The translations under genes and the position numbers were made by a program. The notes under the pieces are model-generated. The model ran no database searches. It was not told where the DNA came from and saw only the letters and a list, made by a program, of their open reading frames with translations. 64,000 nucleotides of DNA from Lachnospiraceae bacterium (lineage in GTDB: Bacteria; Bacillota; Clostridia; Lachnospirales; Lachnospiraceae). Positions 23,700 to 32,665 of the stretch are shown one piece after another. The stretch is taken from positions 1,723,501 to 1,787,500 of the forward strand of contig CP107199.1 in the NCBI GenBank assembly GCA_025758065.1. The letters run 5' to 3'. Within the stretch, counting starts at the first letter, position 1, and each line of letters opens with the position of its first letter.

Positions 23700-23771
23700 A
23701 TGACTATGAACAAGGGTGTTTCCGTAAGAATAAACAGGATAAATCTCAATAGGGAGAAGAGTAAAAAATGA
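23700..23771 (+). CDS. 23-residue leader ORF coupled to the next gene
   Basis: Behind a strong GTAAAGGAGACA site, ATG 23700 encodes a basic 23-residue peptide beginning MTMNKGVSVRINRINLNREK. Its TGA overlaps the ATG of the membrane-protein gene as ATGA. It may be a coupling leader or the severed N-terminus of another protein; not recognised. Confidence 0.4.
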   Translation: MTMNKGVSVRINRINLNREKSKK

Positions 23772-25147
23772 TAGAGGCGTTCTTGGATTTCTTTCAATTA
23801 TATACGGTGGATGCCGATTATTTACCAGACTTTTGGCTTACAATGATACTTCTTTATCTGAATGCAGGTCTGTATCTTAGCGACCTATATAATCTGGTGA
23901 AGCGCAAGTCAAAAGCGGAAACATTCAGTCTGATGGCGATACCAGGAGTCTTTGCAGTAATTTTCGTGTCGATGCTATCAATTTTTGCGCATGTACCGAA
24001 TCTGCAGAGCATAGCTTCACAGGCCAAACGCCTGAGCCTGCTTATAACGGCAATACAGCCACAAACGAATTTTGCGCTGCTTCTTATTGTATTTCTTTAT
24101 CCGATTCTATGGGGAATCGGGCTCTTACGACAAAGGAGGCATGAACACGGCAGCCGCAAACGCTGGGTGCTGTCCTGCATTCCTGATTATATTGCATGGA
24201 TCATACTGATATTGGGCATCGGTTATCACCTGTTTTTCGGGGAAAATATCCTGAATAGTGTTCTGGAAAATGCGGAGGCTGGAGATTTACTGGCCCTTTA
24301 TGGCTCCCGCAGAACCTGGCTCTATATATGGATGTATGGAATTTATATCCTTGTATGCAAGGAAGTGGTGCTGCTTGTCGGCCTTTTGTCTGAACTTTTG
24401 CTTATGCGAATTCCGCTTCGCTACCATAGTGGGCAGAATGCTGATACCTTTGTCAGCTTTTATTATCTGTTTTGCCAGAATGCCATTTTTCGTGGGATTT
24501 CCCTGCTGGAAGCTGTGTTGGTGATTCCGCTTTGTGGAGTGATGCTTCGGGAAGCGGCATCGCCTTTCAGTGATTACTCGTCGATTATGATATACGCAGT
24601 CTTTTTGCTGCTGACAGGCGCAGTGTTTGTCGTTCTTATCGCCATTGGTCCGGTCATGCGGACACTTTCCTGCTTCGATGCATGGGGACAGCGCAAGCAG
24701 ATCAGAGAGCTTTTCTGTACGGAATATTTTCTCATGCAGCCGGTTTCCAGCAACAGATCGTTCACGGTCACTCATCATTTTATCATTGACGAACAGGACG
24801 CCGCCGGTGTTTACTATCTTCCGCTTCTCACAGACATCAGCGGATGGGCCTCCCCGAGAAAGAAAGCAGGCAAATGGAAAATGCTCTCTTTCGCAGATGG
24901 CAGAACCCTTGAATTGTCAGAACACGAGGCAGAAGCCGCCAAGGAAATGCTCTCTTATGCATCCAACCGTCTCTATGCCCAGAAGATAACTGGAGAAAAT
25001 TGGAGCAATAAAAACAATATGCCTGGCACAGAGGAAACCTGGAACCCACTCATAAGTCCGGCAACATCGATGTATCAGAAACTGGTCAAGATATTTTTAG
25101 GTCTGATGGTTATTCTTTTTATGATGAGCTATCAGATACTGAAGTAA
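23768..25147 (+). CDS. Multi-pass membrane protein of unknown function
   Basis: The 459 residues show about eight hydrophobic segments (for example WLTMILLYLNAGLYLSDLYN; VFAVIFVSMLSIFAHV; FALLLIVFLYPILWGIGLL; YIAWIILILGIGYHLFF; AVFLLLTGAVFVVLIAIG), then a soluble region (about 300–430) and a final membrane anchor (KIFLGLMVILFMMSYQILK). I do not recognise the family. The layout of many helices, a cytoplasmic or extracellular domain and a C-terminal helix is intact. The start follows GGGAGAAG and overlaps the leader ORF. Its neighbours are mobile-element genes, so it is probably accessory cargo. Confidence 0.65.
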   Translation: MIEAFLDFFQLYTVDADYLPDFWLTMILLYLNAGLYLSDLYNLVKRKSKAETFSLMAIPGVFAVIFVSMLSIFAHVPNLQSIASQAKRLSLLITAIQPQTNFALLLIVFLYPILWGIGLLRQRRHEHGSRKRWVLSCIPDYIAWIILILGIGYHLFFGENILNSVLENAEAGDLLALYGSRRTWLYIWMYGIYILVCKEVVLLVGLLSELLLMRIPLRYHSGQNADTFVSFYYLFCQNAIFRGISLLEAVLVIPLCGVMLREAASPFSDYSSIMIYAVFLLLTGAVFVVLIAIGPVMRTLSCFDAWGQRKQIRELFCTEYFLMQPVSSNRSFTVTHHFIIDEQDAAGVYYLPLLTDISGWASPRKKAGKWKMLSFADGRTLELSEHEAEAAKEMLSYASNRLYAQKITGENWSNKNNMPGTEETWNPLISPATSMYQKLVKIFLGLMVILFMMSYQILK

Positions 25148-25400
25148 TTGAAAAAAGAAGCAGGCAAACGAGTATATAACTATCAAGAGGGCGATTATAT
25201 GAAGCTTTGGATTGAATAACATACAAATTCCAGCTGAGCAAAATCGCTGCGCGATGGCCTGCCAAGGCTGTGGCGCAGTTTTATTATGGACTTTAGTCTG
25301 TTGAGCCCATTGGAGTTTTTCGTTGTTCCGAAAAATGGAGATGGGCGAAACAATAAACCACCCGCTATGCGGGTGCGCGTCGATTGTTATACAAAAAATC

Positions 25401-25452
25401 ACCTTTCCGTTTACAATAGAGTTGTTCAGGCTGTATTGCAGAAAGGAAAGGT
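25401..25452 (+). promoter_or_regulatory. tnpA leader hairpin that hides the ribosome site
   Basis: ACCTTTCC (25401–25408) is the exact complement of GGAAAGGT (25445–25452), which contains the tnpA ribosome-binding sequence 6 bp before ATG 25458. This matches the translation-blocking leader hairpin known in IS200. Confidence 0.65.
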
Positions 25453-25457
25453 AATTT

Positions 25458-25913
25458 ATGGCGAAGAAAGAAAATTCACTTGCGCATATGAAATGGATGT
25501 GCAAATATCATATCGTCTTCACACCTAAGTATAGACGAAAAATAATTTACAATCAATACAAAGCGGATATAAGAGATATTATAAAACAATTGTGTAGTTA
25601 TAAAGGTGTTGAAATTATTGAGGGTCATCTAATGCCAGATCATATCCATATGTTAGTAAGTATTCCGCCAAAGATAAGTGTATCATCATTCATGGGATAT
25701 TTAAAAGGGAAAAGTGCGCTTATGATATTCGATAAACACGCAAATTTAAAGTATAAATTTGGAAATCGTCATTTCTGGGCAGAAGGATATTATGTTAGCA
25801 CAGTAGGATTAAATGAGGCTACAATAAAAAAATATATCCAAGAGCAGGAAAAGCATGATATAGCAATGGATAAGCTAAGTGTAAAGGAATATGAAGACCC
25901 TTTTAAGGGTTAA
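25458..25913 (+). CDS. tnpA: IS200/IS605-family TnpA (Y1 HUH transposase)
   Basis: The 151-residue protein has the HUH motif DHIHML (about 60–65) and the catalytic Tyr in GYYVSTVG (about 113–120), with CKYHIVFTPKYRRKIIYNQY near the N-terminus. Y1 transposases cut and join single-stranded DNA at element ends. Length and motifs are complete, so the enzyme looks intact. No tnpB is present. Confidence 0.9.
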   Translation: MAKKENSLAHMKWMCKYHIVFTPKYRRKIIYNQYKADIRDIIKQLCSYKGVEIIEGHLMPDHIHMLVSIPPKISVSSFMGYLKGKSALMIFDKHANLKYKFGNRHFWAEGYYVSTVGLNEATIKKYIQEQEKHDIAMDKLSVKEYEDPFKG

Positions 25914-26078
25914 TGCCAAGTAGTAACAATACCCTTTAAGGGGTAGCGACGAGTCAAGAGCAATATGGCTTGAACGGAGCTGTGGGAAGGCTGTGTAAAC
26001 AGAATTCCCACAGTCTAAAGAGAAAGCCAGCGCCTTGAGACGCTGGCCTAGTAACAAGGGCTTATAGCCCTAGTGCAA
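25914..26078 (+). ncRNA. Structured 3' region of the IS200 element
   Basis: Between the tnpA stop and the right-end hairpin no frame is coding, yet several strong stems follow one another: ACCCTTTAAGGGGT (about 25931–25944), GCCAGCG/CGCTGGC (about 26027–26047) and AGGGCT/AGCCCT (about 26056–26071). A transposon-derived structured RNA is possible; it is inferred only from base pairing. Confidence 0.35.
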
Positions 26079-26306
26079 ACCACCCGTTGGACGGGTGGTT
26101 ATGATTTTTATTAAAAAGCAGTGGAATTACTTTTCATAATCCGTTATTGTTAAGTTACCACACGAAACAACTGAACTAAGAAAGCTCCACTGCCTATGAT
26201 AAGAATAACATTTTCCAGTCTCTTCCGCAATCGGAATTATGACGCTAATGCACCTCCGAATTAGGTAGATGTAATTATTAACACTACTTATTCTGGAGGT
26301 TTTATT

Positions 26307-27155
26307 ATGTATAAAGATATTTTTGAATCCATCCGCAATGAAGCGGAAAAACGTAACCTGCGTGAAAGAACTATTCAACTGTATTGCTCTGATGTCAGTT
26401 ACTTCCTTCGTTGGATTGGAAAAATGTTTCTGATCTTACACTTGAAGATGCGGAAAGTTTTCTTACTGCCAAACGTCTGGAAGGAAGGTCTCCTGAAACT
26501 CACAATCACTATCGGTCTGCAATCAAGTTCTTATATAAAAAGGTGCTGAAGACTGTCTGGGATGATGACACTGTTCCAGCTATGAAAAGAGAGCGCAATC
26601 TTGCCTGCTGTTCTGTCCTGCGATGAAATAAATGCAATCATTGACGCCACTCCGAATCTGAAACATAAAGCGATTATTGCAACTATGTATTCTTCCGGAT
26701 TACGTGTATCGGAGGTCGTTCATCTCCATTATGATGACATTTCCCGTGCCAACATGACAATTCATGTTCGTGAAACCAAAGGCAGAATTGACAGGTATAC
26801 GATTCTGTCTCAAAAAAATTTAGACCTTCTCACTGAGTATTGGTACAAATGTGGTCGCCCTAAAGATATCCTTTTTCCAAGTTCCTGGACCGGTGGATAT
26901 CTTGATATAACCGGTGTTAACCAGTTCTTTAAGAAAAGTGCTAAACTCGCCGGCATTACCCGTCATGTTTCCTCTCATGCATGTCGTCATAGTTTTGCCA
27001 GCCACTTATTCGAAAGTGGCACAGATATAAAATATATCCAGTCACTTCTGGGACATGTTGATCCTCGCTCTACAGATGTTTACCTTCATGTGAGCAACAA
27101 GACACTTCTTGGGATCCGCAGCCCGTTCGACAACCCGGAAGGTGGTGAATCATGA
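26307..27155 (+). pseudogene. Tyrosine recombinase/integrase with two frameshifts
   Basis: Three consecutive frames restore one integrase. ATG 26307 begins MYKDIFESIRNEAEKRNLRE and continues to the A run near 26420 (RWIGK), where one A seems lost; the next frame continues NVSDLTLEDAESFL. Near 26600 an extra C moves RERN into the frame LPAVLSCDEINAIIDATPNL. The C-terminal half retains the catalytic set Arg (SGLRVSE), His-x-x-Arg (HACRHSFA), His (LLGHVD) and Tyr (STDVYLHV). The two indels together leave only the C-terminal domain translatable from 26601. Confidence 0.75.
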
Positions 27156-28340
27156 GTAAGGATTGTACGATTCAGGATGTTTTTCATCATTTTTATTCAT
27201 CATTTTTATTCATCATTTGAATCCACACATGATATTTCTCCCGCTCAGAGAAAAGCCGCTTACCACATCATGAATTGCAAAACCGGCGCCTTTGGTGTGA
27301 ATGTAAGCGTATGCGAGGACTGCGGTTGCATATCAGTCCACTATAACTCCTGCCGTGACAGATGCTGTCCTATGTGTCAGGAGTTTCCAAAAGAAAAGTG
27401 GGTAGATGTACGGCGTGAGGATATCTTAGATGCTCCTTATTTCCATGTAGTTTTTACAGTTCCAGAAGAACTTAATCCCATTATCTACAGCAACCAGAAA
27501 TTCTTATACACTGCGCTTTATCATGCGGCTTCAGATACTCTTAGTGAACTTGCTGCTGATTGTAAATATCTTGGGACTGATATCGGCTATATCTGTATCC
27601 TCCATACATGGGGAAGCACCATGAATTTTCATCCTCATATCCATGCGATTGTTCTTGGTGGAGGGCTGGATGTGAAAAATCATTGGAAATACAACGGGAA
27701 AGAGTTTTTTCTTCCGATTAAGGTGATCTTCAAAAAATTTCGTGAAAAATACATGGCTGAACTTAAGCAGCTCTGGGAAAATGACAGGCTTGAATTTCAT
27801 GGATCGGCTGCACCTTACAAAAACTACTATACTTTCAAGGAATTGTTAAATACCTGCTATACAAAGGAATGGATTCCTTATTGCAAGAAACCATTTGACG
27901 GTGCCGAATCTGTCATCAGATACCTTGGAAAATACACCCACCGGATTGCTATCAGCAACTACCGTATCAAAGACATGACAGAATCTACAGTTACTTTTTC
28001 CGCTAAAGATTACAAAAACCAAGGGCATTGGAAAGAGATCACCATATCCGGCGAGGAATTTATCCGTCGATTTTTAATGCATGTTCCTCCAAAACGTTTT
28101 GTACGTATCAGGCACTATGGTCTTCTTTCATCCAGAAATAAGAAGAAAAAGATTACCCTATGCAGAAACATCCTTGGTTGCAAAAAATATATTTCCAAGC
28201 TAAAAGATATGGATGCACCTGCCATTATCCGTCTTCTTTATGATAAAGATATATGCAAGTGCTCTTCCTGTGGTGGTAAGATTATTCCTCTGCCTACAGA
28301 ACAACATTTTATAAAACCAAAACCACATATGCTCTGTTAA
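27152..28340 (+). pseudogene. IS91-family transposase with a frameshifting 13-bp duplication
   Basis: ATG 27152 overlaps the integrase stop and reads MSKDCTIQDVFHHFYSSF, then meets a perfect 13-bp tandem duplication (27188–27200 and 27201–27213) that shifts the frame and brings a stop. Removing one copy restores FHHFYSSFESTHDISPAQRK and the rest of the protein to 28340. That rest has the zinc-binding CEDCGC....CRDRCCPMC region, the HUH-like HPHIHAIVLGG, and RYLGKYTHRIAISNYRI typical of Y2 IS91 transposases. An in-frame start at 27177 could still yield a nearly complete protein. Confidence 0.75.
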
Positions 28341-28490
28341 CGTATCATAACTGTATATTTTTTTTAGCTTCCTTAGGGAGGCTTATTTCTGGTGTCATAA
28401 TACAGGACTGAATTATAAATTCTATGTGTTTCTATGTGTACACGCTATCCTATTATAAATAGAGTGTCATAATTAAAAGTCCATATAGAG

Positions 28491-28895
28491 TTGACGCGCT
28501 TTGTTCAACCAGAAAGAATCGAAATTGATGCAAACGAAAGGGCAGTTAATGAAAAGTCTCAATACTGCTTTTTCGTTTGCACCACCTTCGATTCTTTCCT
28601 TAACGATTTGTTTGTCGATAACCAGGGAACCGATGCCGTGTACAGTTCACTAATCACTCAACAAAGCTGGGAGGGAGAAGATGAGGCGATCATTTCTGTC
28701 TATAGGCTGGGTGAAATAGAAGGAAGTTTTATTGATAATGGAAATGGAAACCTTGATTTCACATCGGATGACGGCAGCATTAAGGGAACTATCCAAATCA
28801 ACGGATGGAATGGAGCAACTTTTGAAGTCACGGAAACAATAGGAGCAGTTCCATTCTCTGTAGGGGAGAAATTTGAGTTTCCTTTCGCATTTTAG
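28491..28895 (+). CDS. Hypothetical protein, probably N-terminally truncated
   Basis: A 134-residue frame opens at TTG 28491 without a convincing ribosome site. The C-terminal two thirds (SWEGEDEAIISVYRLGEIEG, then DFTSDDGSIKGTIQING) looks like a beta-rich domain. The N-terminal part (QPERIEIDANERAVNEKSQY) does not resemble a normal start. It probably is the tail of a larger gene cut by neighbouring insertions. Family not recognised. The preceding 150 bp (28341–28490) hold nothing identifiable. Confidence 0.4.
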   Translation: MTRFVQPERIEIDANERAVNEKSQYCFFVCTTFDSFLNDLFVDNQGTDAVYSSLITQQSWEGEDEAIISVYRLGEIEGSFIDNGNGNLDFTSDDGSIKGTIQINGWNGATFEVTETIGAVPFSVGEKFEFPFAF

Positions 28896-28984
28896 TCTAA
28901 AAGATGGTGATTTAAAATTATGCGAAAGTAGCCATCCCGATGACTTGTCCAATTTGTAGAGAATGGAAACTTTTAGGTTGCGCC

Positions 28985-29158
28985 GAGATTGACGAAGCGG
29001 CACGAAGCCGCATGGAGCTGATCGTGCCAGAGCTGGCAAAGCAGTACGGCGTGACAGAGCAACTGAAAGCTGAAAACCAAATGAAATGGGTGCGGCAGAT
29101 GAACGCTTGCAAGGCGCAGGCAGAGGAAGTTGTGAAAGCAGAGTTGATTTATAATTGA
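28985..29158 (+). pseudogene. TnpV C-terminal fragment
   Basis: The frame reads EIDEAARSRMELIVPELAKQ, then KAENQMKWVRQMNACKAQAE to a stop at 29158, matching the C-terminal half of TnpV (compare 23269–23646). The N-terminal half is replaced by unrelated sequence; the frame can initiate at 28940. Confidence 0.65.
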
Positions 29159-29165
29159 GCGAGGA

Positions 29166-29195
29166 AGTCCGGGCAGAAAACTGTTCGGACTTTTC
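29166..29195 (+). terminator. Terminator hairpin that precedes the group II intron
   Basis: AGTCCGGGCAG pairs with CTGTTCGGACT (two G·T pairs) around AAAA, followed by TTTT. It ends the tnpV fragment transcript. The intron begins directly after the T tract, which fits class C introns, known to target terminator stems. Confidence 0.75.
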
Positions 29196-29684
29196 GTTTG
29201 CGCGCCATGGGCGCGCTCTCGCAGGTGAAAGTCCTGAACATGCCCAGGTAGTGGGAAATGTATAGCTGAACAGCAAGGGTGTCCATCGTGAGGTGGAATC
29301 TGAAGGAAGCTGTAGGCAAATCCTTGGTCCGACGGACAGAAATCGCATATGAGGCTAGGCTTCGAGAGATAAGCTGGCGAAAGACAGCAAAGTCTAATAA
29401 CTACCACATTTGTAGAAGCAGAGTAAATGCGGCGGGTTTATGAGGAGAAAGAGCGTGCACCTTAAGCGTGGAGGTCTCACAGAGGTTTCATTTGCCTAGT
29501 AACAACGAACTGTGAGAAGTCAGCAGAGCCCATAGTAGTGAAGAAGTTTCTGTAATGGAAATGGAGCAAAGGGGCGAACAATCAATAAGTTTGAGTATAG
29601 CTCGTATTGCAGAAATGGCAACATCTGCCGTAACCAATCGGGTAAAAGGTGGTCAAATCAAGCGAGACGGAAAGGAAAGAACGC

Positions 29685-30965
29685 ATGAACACAAGTAGTC
29701 TAATGGAGCAGATACTTTCTAGCGATAACCTCAACAGAGCATATCTGCAAGTCGTACGAAATAAAGGTGCAGAGGGTGTGGACGGAATGAAATACACAGA
29801 ACTTAAAGAACACCTTGTAAAGAACGGCGAAATCATCAAGGAACAGTTGAGGACAAGAAAGTATAAGCCTCAGCCAGTACGAAGAGTGGAGATACCAAAG
29901 CCTGATGGCGGTGTCAGAAACCTAGGAGTACCAACAGTAACAGACAGATTTGTACAACAGGCCATTGCACAGGTACTTACACCAATCTACGAGGAACAAT
30001 TCCATGCCCACAGTTATGGATTTAGACCAAATAGATGTGCACAGCAAGCAATCCTAACAGCGTTAGACATGATGAATGATGGTAATGATTGGATTGTAGA
30101 CATTGACTTGGAAAAGTTCTTTGACACAGTGAATCATGACAAACTTATGACCATTATCGGTAGAACTATCAAAGATGGAGACGTCATCTCTATCGTTAGA
30201 AAATATCTTGTCAGTGGAATCATGATTGACGATGAGTATGAGGATTCTATAGTGGGAACACCACAAGGTGGAAACCTTTCGCCTCTTCTGGCGAACATTA
30301 TGCTGAATGAATTAGATATGGAAATGGAGACCAGAGGGCTAAACTTTGTACGTTACGCAGACGACTGTATCATTATGGTCAGAAGTGAAATGTCTGCCAA
30401 TCGAGTTATGAGGAATATCTCACGATTTATTGAAGAGAAACTAGGACTTAAGGTTAACATGACTAAAAGCAAAGTAGACAGACCAGATGGACTTAAATAT
30501 CTTGGTTTTGGATTCTTTTTCGACACGCAAGCACAACAATACAAGGCAAGACCACATGCAAAATCAATAGCTAAGCTCAAAACGAAAATGAAATGGCTCA
30601 CGAGAAGAAACTGGAGTGTCAGCAATCGCTATAAGATTGAAAAGCTTAACCAGCTAACCCGTGGATGGATCAATTATTTCGGAATCGGTTATATGAAGTG
30701 GTTATGCAAAGATATGGATGCGCTAATTCGTAGAAGATTGCGTATGTGTATCTGGGTGCATTGGAAAACCCCACAAAATCGTGCGAAAAACCTAATAAAG
30801 TTAGGAATGTATAGTAAGAAGGCTTATGCAATAGCATACAGTGGTGCACGGGTAGCTCGTTTAAGTGAAGGTGCGCTAAACTATGTAATTACCAATAAGA
30901 GACTAGCCTCATTTGGCTTGGTCTCAATGTATGACTACTATACCGAGAGGTTTGTTAAATGTTAA
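29685..30965 (+). CDS. Group IIC intron reverse transcriptase/maturase
   Basis: A 426-residue RT from ATG 29685 behind AAAGGAAAG. It shows RT motifs in order: NKGAEGVDGMKYTELKEHL, KPQPVRRVEIPKPDGGVRNL, SYGFRPNRCAQQAI, the catalytic RYADDCIIMVRSE, and KYLGFGF, followed by a maturase (X) domain with LTRGWINYFGIGYMKWL. There is no HNH endonuclease domain, as expected for class C introns. The protein appears intact even though the intron RNA is broken downstream, so it could act in trans on related introns. Confidence 0.9.
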   Translation: MNTSSLMEQILSSDNLNRAYLQVVRNKGAEGVDGMKYTELKEHLVKNGEIIKEQLRTRKYKPQPVRRVEIPKPDGGVRNLGVPTVTDRFVQQAIAQVLTPIYEEQFHAHSYGFRPNRCAQQAILTALDMMNDGNDWIVDIDLEKFFDTVNHDKLMTIIGRTIKDGDVISIVRKYLVSGIMIDDEYEDSIVGTPQGGNLSPLLANIMLNELDMEMETRGLNFVRYADDCIIMVRSEMSANRVMRNISRFIEEKLGLKVNMTKSKVDRPDGLKYLGFGFFFDTQAQQYKARPHAKSIAKLKTKMKWLTRRNWSVSNRYKIEKLNQLTRGWINYFGIGYMKWLCKDMDALIRRRLRMCIWVHWKTPQNRAKNLIKLGMYSKKAYAIAYSGARVARLSEGALNYVITNKRLASFGLVSMYDYYTERFVKC

Positions 30966-30998
30966 GTTGATTGAACCGCCGTGTACCGAACGGTACGC

Positions 30999-32608
30999 CA
31001 GACTGTCTAACGATTGGTATTCATGATATAATTAAGTTACAAGATATAGAGATTGGGGACTTAATTATGGCATATATTGTTGGAACAGACAGAAATCAAT
31101 CCAGAATGATTACTGCATCGTTAGATGATCTAATTGATAAAGATAATTCGGTTCGCGCAATTGATGCCTATGTTAATTCATTAAATTTACTCGAACTGGG
31201 TTTTACAGAATACAATGGGACTAATAGAGGACAATCTCCATATCGTCGTTCCGATTTGTTGAAACTGCACATTTACGGATATTTAAATAAAATCAGATCG
31301 AGCAGAGCTCTGGAAATAGAGTGTAAACGAAACCTTGAACTCATGTGGTTGATCAACGCAATAACACCAGATCATGGAACTATCGCTGGCTTTGTAAAAG
31401 AGAATAGAAAAGCGTTTCATAACACATTGCAGCAATTGACACTTATCCTTAAAGGATGGGGATTGATCGATGGAAAGCTAATGGCAATTGACGGCACTAA
31501 AATTCGTGCGCAAAACAGCAAGCACAATTGTATCACCCAAAGCGGTTTGGATAAAAAAATTGCTTATGCTGATGAGAGAATAAATTCGTATCTTATGGCT
31601 ATCGAAAAAGAAACTCCTGTTGATTCTGAATATAAAGATAAGTTGGAAACCTATCAGAAGCTAAAAGAAGAATACTTGTGCCAAAAGAAGGAACTTTCAG
31701 AAAAAGGGTTAGAACAAAAAAGTCTTACCGATCCTGATTCCAGGCGAATGAAAAATAACGGGTCTTTGGATATTTGTTACAATGTACAGTCTGTAGTTGA
31801 TTCACAAAATCATTTTGTCGTAGATATATCTACAACAAATGATATCAATGACCAAAATCAGCTTCATGTCATGGCTAAGAACGCAAAAAAGCTTTTAGAT
31901 ATCGAGGAATGTACTGTCATCGCTGATACCGGCTATTATAATGCGACTGAAATTAAAAACTGTATTGATGATGGTATGACTGTATATATCAAAAAATCAA
32001 AAGCCAATAATAGTACAAAGAACAATGAATTTCGTAAAGAAAAATTCACCTATAACTCGGAAAATGATACATACACTTGCCCAGCAGGTGAACGATTATT
32101 ATTTTTTGAAAACACGTCAAAGAATGGATTGAGATATAAAAAATATAAGTGTACATCCTGTTCTACGTGTAAATACCATAATAGTTGTACATCATCTAAA
32201 ACTGGAAGGACGCTTCAACGTTGGGAATATGAAAATATCCTTGCTGATGTTCATAAATCAACATTGGAAAACAACAACGTTTATAGACAGAGACGATGCA
32301 TCGTAGAACATCCATTTGGAACGGTCAAACGCTCTTTGGGGTATAGTTTCTTTCTTAGGCGTAAAAAGGAAAATGTTGATGCTGAAGCAGCATCCATGTT
32401 TATCGCTTATAATTTTAAGCGATTATTAAGTTTGTTCTCGACACAGGAATTGATTAAAAAATTTGAATAGTTACAAAGAAAAACAAAACAGGATATCAGA
32501 AATAGCTTTTGGAGTAGCCCTCTATTCAATAGAATGAAGAAAAATATGAGAATCCGTTTATCAGACTGTCGATTTTACCACCTCAAAAGGGTTTTGTTAG
32601 ACAGTCTG
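30999..32608 (+). mobile_element. IS1182-family insertion sequence
   Basis: The 1610-bp element is bounded by perfect 13-bp inverted repeats CAGACTGTCTAAC (30999–31011) and GTTAGACAGTCTG (32596–32608), flanked by ACGC on both sides (30995–30998 and 32609–32612). Removing the element and one ACGC restores a continuous domain V sequence. Ends are therefore fixed to the base. Confidence 0.9.
31067..32470 (+). CDS. IS1182-family transposase
   Basis: This 467-residue DDE transposase starts at ATG 31067 (MAYIVGTDRNQSRMITASLD); an upstream frame from 30971 crosses the inverted repeat and is not credible. It has the N-terminal SPYRRSDLLKLHIYGYLNKI region, first Asp in AIDGTKIRAQ, second Asp in VIADTGYYNATE, a Cys-rich segment (CTSCSTCKYHNSC) and the Glu region in RQRRCIVEHPFGTVKRSLGY. 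It looks intact and recently inserted. Confidence 0.9.
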   Translation: MAYIVGTDRNQSRMITASLDDLIDKDNSVRAIDAYVNSLNLLELGFTEYNGTNRGQSPYRRSDLLKLHIYGYLNKIRSSRALEIECKRNLELMWLINAITPDHGTIAGFVKENRKAFHNTLQQLTLILKGWGLIDGKLMAIDGTKIRAQNSKHNCITQSGLDKKIAYADERINSYLMAIEKETPVDSEYKDKLETYQKLKEEYLCQKKELSEKGLEQKSLTDPDSRRMKNNGSLDICYNVQSVVDSQNHFVVDISTTNDINDQNQLHVMAKNAKKLLDIEECTVIADTGYYNATEIKNCIDDGMTVYIKKSKANNSTKNNEFRKEKFTYNSENDTYTCPAGERLLFFENTSKNGLRYKKYKCTSCSTCKYHNSCTSSKTGRTLQRWEYENILADVHKSTLENNNVYRQRRCIVEHPFGTVKRSLGYSFFLRRKKENVDAEAASMFIAYNFKRLLSLFSTQELIKKFE

Positions 32609-32665
32609 ACGCACGGTGGTGTGAGAGGTCGGCTAATCAACTAATGATTAGCCTCCTACTCGATT

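Larger units (their letters stand above)
25359..26101 (+). mobile_element. IS200-type element (lone tnpA)
   Basis: Terminal hairpins of the same sequence type bracket the transposase: CACCCGCTATGCGGGTG near 25360–25376 and AACCACCCGT/ACGGGTGGTT at about 26079–26101. IS200/IS605 elements use such subterminal hairpins as recognition sites for single-strand transposition and have no inverted repeats or target duplication. Exact ends and the cleavage tetranucleotides were not fixed. Confidence 0.7.
26307..28340 (+). mobile_element. IS91-like unit: tyrosine recombinase plus Y2-type transposase, both frameshifted
   Basis: Two genes overlapping as ATGA encode a tyrosine recombinase and an IS91-family transposase. 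This paired arrangement is known for IS91-type elements of Firmicutes. Both are broken by small indels, so the copy is probably immobile unless the frameshifts are bypassed. Element ends (ori/ter) were not identified. Confidence 0.65.
29200..32664 (+). mobile_element. Group IIC intron, domain V split by an IS1182 insertion
   Basis: The intron RNA starts near 29200 (GCGCGCCATGGGCGCG) and encodes its reverse transcriptase in domain IV. Domain V begins GAACCGCCGTGTACCGAACG (30973–30992) and would continue GGTACGCACGGTGGTG, but the second half is found only at 32609–32620 after a 1.6-kb insertion. Domain VI follows (GGCTAATCA/TGATTAGCC stem, about 32631–32652), and the 3' end is near 32664. With domain V interrupted, the intron should not splice. 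Ends are approximate to a few bases. Confidence 0.8.

Noticed and set aside
25150..25350. Possible gene fragment before the IS200 element
   Set aside because: Only a six-codon frame (MKLWIE) and scattered stops; nothing recognisable.
28650..29348. Minus-strand frame of 232 codons
   Set aside because: It crosses the hypothetical gene, the TnpV fragment and the intron 5' end; low-complexity product typical of an antisense shadow.
29649..29684. Upstream GTG/ATG extension of the intron RT
   Set aside because: The ribosome site AAAGGAAAG and family start point to ATG 29685.
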